Source: Xanthomonas citri pv. mangiferaeindicae (GTDB lineage: Bacteria; Pseudomonadota; Gammaproteobacteria; Xanthomonadales; Xanthomonadaceae). Taken from it: 64,000 nt of DNA. The notes beneath the pieces were generated by a model, which had not been told where the DNA came from, made no database searches, and saw only the letters and a program-made list of their open reading frames with translations. The stretch is from assembly GCA_002240395.1 (NCBI GenBank), contig CP016836.1, positions 3,472,001-3,536,000 on the forward strand, read 5' to 3'. Of this stretch, positions 59,998 to 64,000 are shown piece after piece (the stretch's first letter is position 1; every line of letters begins with the position of its first letter). The position numbers were made by a program, and so were the translations under genes.

Positions 59998-61156
59998 CGA
60001 CACCGTCGCCACCCTCGGCGCGCAGCCGCTTGAGGTGTTCGGCCTGGCGCCGCGTGCGGTCGGCGACCTGGCCCTTGAGCTGGCCGCAGGCCGCGTCGAT
60101 GTCGTCGCCGCGGGTGCGGCGGACCGGCGCGATGCGGCCCGATTCATTGAGCAGCTTCTGGAACCGCCGGATCGCGGCGTCGTCCGGGCGCTCGTACCGG
60201 GTGCCCGGGAACGGGTTGAACGGGATCAGGTTGACCTTCGCCGCGTCCTTCATCTGCAGGCGGTTGTCGAAATCGCGCATCAGCCGCACCAGTTCACGGG
60301 CATGCTGGGGCTGGTCGTTGACATCGCGCATCAGCGTGTACTCGAACGTCACCGACTCTCCGCGCTTGCGCTGGGCGTAGCGCACGCACGATTCCATCAG
60401 CTCGGCGATCGGGTACTTCTTGTTGAGCGGCACCAACTCGCTGCGCAGCGCGTCGTTGGGCGCGTGCAGCGAGACCGCCAGCGACACATCGCTGACCTCG
60501 CCAAGCTTGTCGATCATCGGCACCACACCGGCGGTCGACAGGGTGACGCGCTTGTTGGCCAGGCCGTAGCCCAGGTCGTCGCGCATGATGCTCATCGCAC
60601 GCACGACGTTGTCGAAATTCATCAGCGGCTCGCCCATGCCCATCATGACCACGTTGGTCAGGCGGCGCTGCTTGTGCGGCACGTTGCCCAGGTGGCGCGC
60701 CGCCACCCAGACCTGGCCGATGATCTCGGCGGTCGACAGGTTGCGGTTGAAGCCCTGGGTCGCAGTGGAACAGAACTGGCAGTTGAGCGCGCAGCCCACC
60801 TGCGACGACACGCACAGCGTGCCGCGGCCCTTGTCAGGGATGTAGACGGTCTCGATGGCGTTCTTGCCATCCATCGCCAGCAGCCACTTGTGGGTACCGT
60901 CGGTGGAGGGCTTTTCGAACTGGATCTGCGGCACGCGGACTTCGGCGTGCGCCTCGAGCTTGGCGCGCAGCCCCTTGCCCAGGTCGGTCATCTCGTTGAA
61001 ATCGGTGACGTACCGGTGGTGGATCCACTTCATCACCTGGTGGGCACGGAAGCGCTTTTCGCCGAGGATCTCGGCGAAAAAGCGCTCCAGTCCCTCGCGA
61101 TCGAGGTCGAGCAGGTTCTGCTTGGCGACAGCAACGTCGATGGCGACCCCGGTCAC
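59984..61156 (-). CDS. rlmN: 23S rRNA/tRNA (adenine-C2) methyltransferase RlmN
   Basis: A 390-residue radical-SAM enzyme with the CALNCQFC cluster motif and [13 protein letters not shown]. It methylates A2503 of 23S rRNA and A37 of some tRNAs. It begins at a GTG (61156), 11 bases after ndk. The acidic end GGDGVDAVA is normal. Confidence 0.95.
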   Translation of the reverse strand: MTGVAIDVAVAKQNLLDLDREGLERFFAEILGEKRFRAHQVMKWIHHRYVTDFNEMTDLGKGLRAKLEAHAEVRVPQIQFEKPSTDGTHKWLLAMDGKNAIETVYIPDKGRGTLCVSSQVGCALNCQFCSTATQGFNRNLSTAEIIGQVWVAARHLGNVPHKQRRLTNVVMMGMGEPLMNFDNVVRAMSIMRDDLGYGLANKRVTLSTAGVVPMIDKLGEVSDVSLAVSLHAPNDALRSELVPLNKKYPIAELMESCVRYAQRKRGESVTFEYTLMRDVNDQPQHARELVRLMRDFDNRLQMKDAAKVNLIPFNPFPGTRYERPDDAAIRRFQKLLNESGRIAPVRRTRGDDIDAACGQLKGQVADRTRRQAEHLKRLRAEGGDGVDAVA

Positions 61157-61167
61157 GATGGCATCAC

Positions 61168-61593
61168 TCAGCGCGAGACGACTTCGTCGTTCTTGAAGAA
61201 GTACGCGATCTCGGTCTGCGCGTTCTCGACCGAATCCGAGCCGTGGGCGGCGTTGGCGTCGATCGAATCGGCGAAGTCGGCGCGGATCGTGCCCGGCGCG
61301 GCGTCCTTCGGGTTGGTGGCACCCAGCAGCTCGCGGTGCAGAGCCACGGCGTTCTCGCCTTCCAGGGCCTGGATCATCACCGGGCCGGAGGTCATGAATT
61401 CGACCAGCGCGTTGAAGAACGGACGCTCGCGGTGGATCGCGTAGAAGCCCTCGGCCTCCTCGCGGGTGAGCTGCTTGTACTTGGCGGCCACGATCTTCAG
61501 GCCCGCCTTCTCGAAACGGCTGTAGATCTCACCGATGACGTTCTTGGCAACGGCATCGGGCTTGACGATGGACAGGGTGCGCTCGAGCGCCAT
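61168..61593 (-). CDS. ndk: Nucleoside diphosphate kinase
   Basis: A 141-residue Ndk with the active histidine in the NAAHGSDS motif and [12 protein letters not shown] at the start. It balances nucleoside triphosphates. A hairpin with a T5 run on the minus strand lies about 60 bases upstream. Confidence 0.97.
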   Translation of the reverse strand: MALERTLSIVKPDAVAKNVIGEIYSRFEKAGLKIVAAKYKQLTREEAEGFYAIHRERPFFNALVEFMTSGPVMIQALEGENAVALHRELLGATNPKDAAPGTIRADFADSIDANAAHGSDSVENAQTEIAYFFKNDEVVSR

Positions 61594-61650
61594 CTGCGAA
61601 TTCTCCGGACAATGGGGACGACCATCCCGGCGGGCTGGTCGAAGTTAGCA

Positions 61651-61679
61651 TGGAAAAACCCGCGTCTGGGCGCGGGTTT
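61651..61679 (-). terminator. Intrinsic terminator upstream of ndk on the minus strand
   Basis: AAACCCGCG (61656-61664) and CGCGGGTTT (61671-61679) form a 9-bp stem with a 6-base loop; on the minus strand it is followed by TTTTT. It should stop transcripts coming from the right, yet no minus-strand gene is known there. Confidence 0.65.
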
Positions 61680-61733
61680 AGCCGATACGGCTGCAGTGAT
61701 TCTACCGCATTGCGAGGCAAGCCGCAGCGCGCC

Positions 61734-61793
61734 GATCCAAGAAGCGATCCAAGAAGCGATCCAAGACGCGATGCAAGCCGCGATCGAAGGCGC
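61734..61793. repeat. Five 12-bp tandem repeats between ndk and tetR
   Basis: Units GATCCAAGAAGC (twice), then GATCCAAGACGC, GATGCAAGCCGC and GATCGAAGGCGC, decaying from left to right. The stretch lies between the terminator and the TetR promoter. Its role is unknown. Confidence 0.85.
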
Positions 61794-61826
61794 GGTCATT
61801 GACGCATCGCCCCGCTGCGCTCTAGC

Positions 61827-61844
61827 ATCAAACAAGCGTTTGAT
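61827..61844. promoter_or_regulatory. PsrA/FadR-like operator palindrome
   Basis: ATCAAAC, four bases, GTTTGAT: a perfect inverted repeat 15 bases before the TetR start. Its core CAAAC-N4-GTTTG fits the known PsrA site of Pseudomonas. Binding by the adjacent regulator is likely. Confidence 0.65.
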
Positions 61845-61858
61845 TCAGCGGAGAGCGG

Positions 61859-62479
61859 ATGAGCGGTACGCGGCAGTTTTCGACCAAGGACAAGATCCTG
61901 GGCGCAGCCGAGGAGCTGTTCGCGGCCAATGGATTTGCCGGCACCTCGCTGCGGCAGGTCACCAGCCGCGCCGACGTCAATATCGCCGCGGTCAACTACC
62001 ACTTCGGCAGCAAGGAGAACCTCGTCAACGAGGTGTTCCGCCGGCGCATGGACCAGATGAGCGCGCAGCGCCTGGCCCAACTGCGCCGGGCGCTGGCCGA
62101 GCAGCCCGGGCAGATCGAGCCGATCATCGCCGCCTTCGTCGATCCGGCGCTGGACATGGCGATCGGTCGCAACGGCAACGGCGGGTTCGTGCGGGTGATC
62201 GCACGCGCCTATGTCGAGAAGAACGATGCGCTGCGCAAGTTCCTGTCCGAGCAGTACGGCCACGTGCCGCGCGAGTTCGCCTCGGCCCTGTCCACCTGTC
62301 TGCCGGGACTGGGCAAGGCCGAGCTTTATGGCCGGCTGGATTTCCTGGCCGGCGCACTGACCTATGCGATGGCGGACTTCGGCTTGATCAAGCGGCCGCA
62401 CGGCACCACCGAGGCCGAACACCGCACCCGGATCGCCGGCGAACTGATTCGCTTCTCTGCCGCCGGTTTCCGCGCCTGA
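61859..62479 (+). CDS. TetR-family regulator, PsrA-like
   Basis: A 206-residue TetR protein. The helix-turn-helix is GFAGTSLRQVTSRADVNIAA followed by VNYHFGSKENLV, very like PsrA, which senses long-chain fatty acids or acyl-CoA. It precedes a fadB-type gene and has a PsrA-like operator in front, so it probably represses itself and the beta-oxidation genes until fatty acids are present. Confidence 0.85.
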   Translation: MSGTRQFSTKDKILGAAEELFAANGFAGTSLRQVTSRADVNIAAVNYHFGSKENLVNEVFRRRMDQMSAQRLAQLRRALAEQPGQIEPIIAAFVDPALDMAIGRNGNGGFVRVIARAYVEKNDALRKFLSEQYGHVPREFASALSTCLPGLGKAELYGRLDFLAGALTYAMADFGLIKRPHGTTEAEHRTRIAGELIRFSAAGFRA

Positions 62480-62529
62480 CCCCCATGCCGGGCTCGACCC
62501 GGCCCTTATCGAACAAAGGGATGGAGCAA

Positions 62530-64000
62530 ATGTCCGAGAAATTGCTTGTACGTCGCGCCGCGGTCCTGGGCGCCGGGGTCATGGGCGCGCAGATCGCCGC
62601 CCACCTGACCAACGCCGGCATCGACACGGTGCTGTTCGACCTGCCGGCCAAGGACGGCGACCCCGACGGCATCGTCCGCAAGGCGCTGGCCAATCTGGGC
62701 AAGCTCAGCCCCGCCCCGCTGGCCTCGCGCGCGTTGGCCGAAGCGATCGTGCCGGCGAACTACGAGACCGGCCTGGCGCTGCTCGAAAGCTGCGATCTGA
62801 TCATCGAGGCGATCGCCGAGCGGATGGACTGGAAGCAGGACCTGTACCGCAAGATCGCCCCGCATGTGCCGGCGCACACCGTGCTTGCCAGCAACACCTC
62901 AGGCTTGGGAATCAACAAGTTGGCGGAAGTTCTTCCAGAGGAACTTCGTCATCGTTTCTGCGGTGTGCACTTCTTCAACCCGCCGCGCTACATGCATCTG
63001 GCCGAACTGATTCCGGCCAAGACCACCGACAAGGCGGTGCTCGAGGGTCTGGAAACCTTCCTGACCACCCAGCTCGGCAAGGGCGTGGTCTACGCCAAGG
63101 ACACCCCGAACTTCATCGGCAACCGGATCGGCGTGTTCTCGATTCTGTCGACGATCCACCATACCCAGGAGTCAGGCCTCGGCTTCGACGAGGTCGACGC
63201 GCTGACCGGTCCCCTGCTCGGCCGGCCGAAGTCGGCGACCTATCGCACCTCCGACGTGGTCGGGCTCGACACCATGGCCCATGTCATCAAGACGATGGCC
63301 GACACCCTGCCCGACGACCCGTGGCACGACTATTTCGCCACGCCCAAGTGGCTGTCGGCACTGATCGACAAGGGCGCGCTCGGCCAGAAGGCCGGGGCCG
63401 GCATTTTCCGCAAGGCCGGCAAGGACATCACCGTCCTCGACCTCGAGGCGCAGGACTACCGCCCCGCCGACCGCAAGGCGGCCGACGAGGTCGTGGAGAT
63501 CCTCAAGACCCGGGATCCCGCCGAGCGCATGGCCAAGCTGCGCGCCAGCGCGCACCCGCAGGCGCAGTTCGTCTGGGCGATCCTGCGCGACCTGTTCCAC
63601 TACAGCGCCGTGCACCTGGAAGATATCGCCCAGACCGCGCGTGATGTGGATCTGGCGATCCGCTGGGGCTACGGCTGGCAGCAGGGGCCGTTCGAGCTGT
63701 GGCAGGCGGCGGGCTGGAAGCAGGTCGCCGACTGGATCGCCGAGGATATCGTTGCTGGCAAGACCATGAGCAGCGCGCCGCTGCCCGACTGGGTGTTCGA
63801 CGGCCGCGAGGGCGTGCACGCGGCCGAGGGCAGCTACAGCCCGGCCCAGAATGCCAAGCTGCCGCGCTCCGCGCTGCCGGTCTATCGCCGCCAGCGCTTC
63901 CCCGACCCGTTGCTTGGCGAGCGCTTCGATCAGGGCGAGACCCGCTTCGAGAACGATGGCATCCGGCTGTGGAGCGATGGCGACGACATCGGCGTGATCA
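62530..64000 (+). CDS. 3-hydroxyacyl-CoA dehydrogenase of beta-oxidation (3' end cut by window edge)
   Basis: The visible 490 residues start MSEKLLVRRAAVLGAGVMGA, an NAD-binding fold typical of 3-hydroxyacyl-CoA dehydrogenase, followed by the conserved NTSGLGI, GVHFFNPPRYMHL and FIGNRIGVF blocks. The family usually has an enoyl-CoA hydratase domain at the C-terminus, beyond the window edge. The ATG at 62530 is preceded by AAAGGG at good spacing; one at 62521 is also in frame. Likely partner of a thiolase further right. Confidence 0.9.
   Translation, partial: MSEKLLVRRAAVLGAGVMGAQIAAHLTNAGIDTVLFDLPAKDGDPDGIVRKALANLGKLSPAPLASRALAEAIVPANYETGLALLESCDLIIEAIAERMDWKQDLYRKIAPHVPAHTVLASNTSGLGINKLAEVLPEELRHRFCGVHFFNPPRYMHLAELIPAKTTDKAVLEGLETFLTTQLGKGVVYAKDTPNFIGNRIGVFSILSTIHHTQESGLGFDEVDALTGPLLGRPKSATYRTSDVVGLDTMAHVIKTMADTLPDDPWHDYFATPKWLSALIDKGALGQKAGAGIFRKAGKDITVLDLEAQDYRPADRKAADEVVEILKTRDPAERMAKLRASAHPQAQFVWAILRDLFHYSAVHLEDIAQTARDVDLAIRWGYGWQQGPFELWQAAGWKQVADWIAEDIVAGKTMSSAPLPDWVFDGREGVHAAEGSYSPAQNAKLPRSALPVYRRQRFPDPLLGERFDQGETRFENDGIRLWSDGDDIGVI

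Overview
This window looks like chromosomal DNA of a GC-rich gammaproteobacterium of the Xanthomonadaceae/Lysobacteraceae (Lysobacter, Luteimonas and relatives). The evidence is the high GC content, the rlmN-pilF-rodZ-yfgM-bamB-der block, the guaB-guaA pair, a DUF1244 protein, and TonB-receptor and lasso-peptide genes typical of that group. I see no tRNA, rRNA, CRISPR array, transposase or integrase.

1-13 kb is ordinary accessory sequence: a benE-like transporter (cut by the left edge), a MocR-type regulator, an esterase/AraC divergent pair, a hipBA toxin-antitoxin locus with two tandem operator-like repeats, a metallo-beta-lactamase-fold hydrolase with a LysR regulator, a serine beta-lactamase-like hydrolase, a GFA-family protein, a methyltransferase/Rrf2 divergent pair, and two small exported proteins. 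12.85-21 kb is a lasso-peptide cluster of the isopeptidase/TonB-receptor class: GntR regulator, precursor A (46 aa, not obvious because it is so short), fused B protease, C cyclase, then on the opposite strand the lasso isopeptidase and a TonB-dependent receptor. The core peptide has its only usable ring acid at position 7, so a 7-residue macrolactam like that of the xanthomonins is predicted.

21.5-41.6 kb is the standout: ten genes on the minus strand, each overlapping its neighbour by 4-20 bases or separated by at most about 25. In transcription order they are a 1757-residue DEAD/DUF1998 helicase, an SNF2-type helicase, a 1346-residue N6-adenine methyltransferase, a SMEK-APAZ protein, a short catalytically dead prokaryotic Argonaute, an AAA ATPase, a PIN-like nuclease, an RNA ligase, an HNH nuclease, and a DUF262-HNH (GmrSD-like) protein. 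A winged-helix fragment, apparently the C-terminal remnant of a Fic protein, sits at the operon head directly beside the 3' end of guaA. The locus reads as one composite anti-invader system combining DISARM/Druantia-like, short-Argonaute and RNA-cleavage/ligation parts; I do not recognise this combination as a named system.

42-64 kb is core chromosome: guaA, a lipoprotein, guaB, folD, DUF1244, a DUF2272 protein, SDR/LysR pair, molybdenum-cofactor genes moeB-moeA-mobA, der, a GH5 cellulase-like gene inserted between der and bamB and flanked by a duplicated bamB 3' end, then bamB, yfgM-like, rodZ-like, pilF, rlmN, ndk, a PsrA-like TetR regulator and the start of a fadB-type beta-oxidation gene (cut by the right edge).

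A recurring oddity is that at least seven genes between 2 and 28 kb are each broken by exactly one missing base, mostly inside short G/C runs. These may be assembly errors, so several genes labelled pseudogene here could be intact in the cell.
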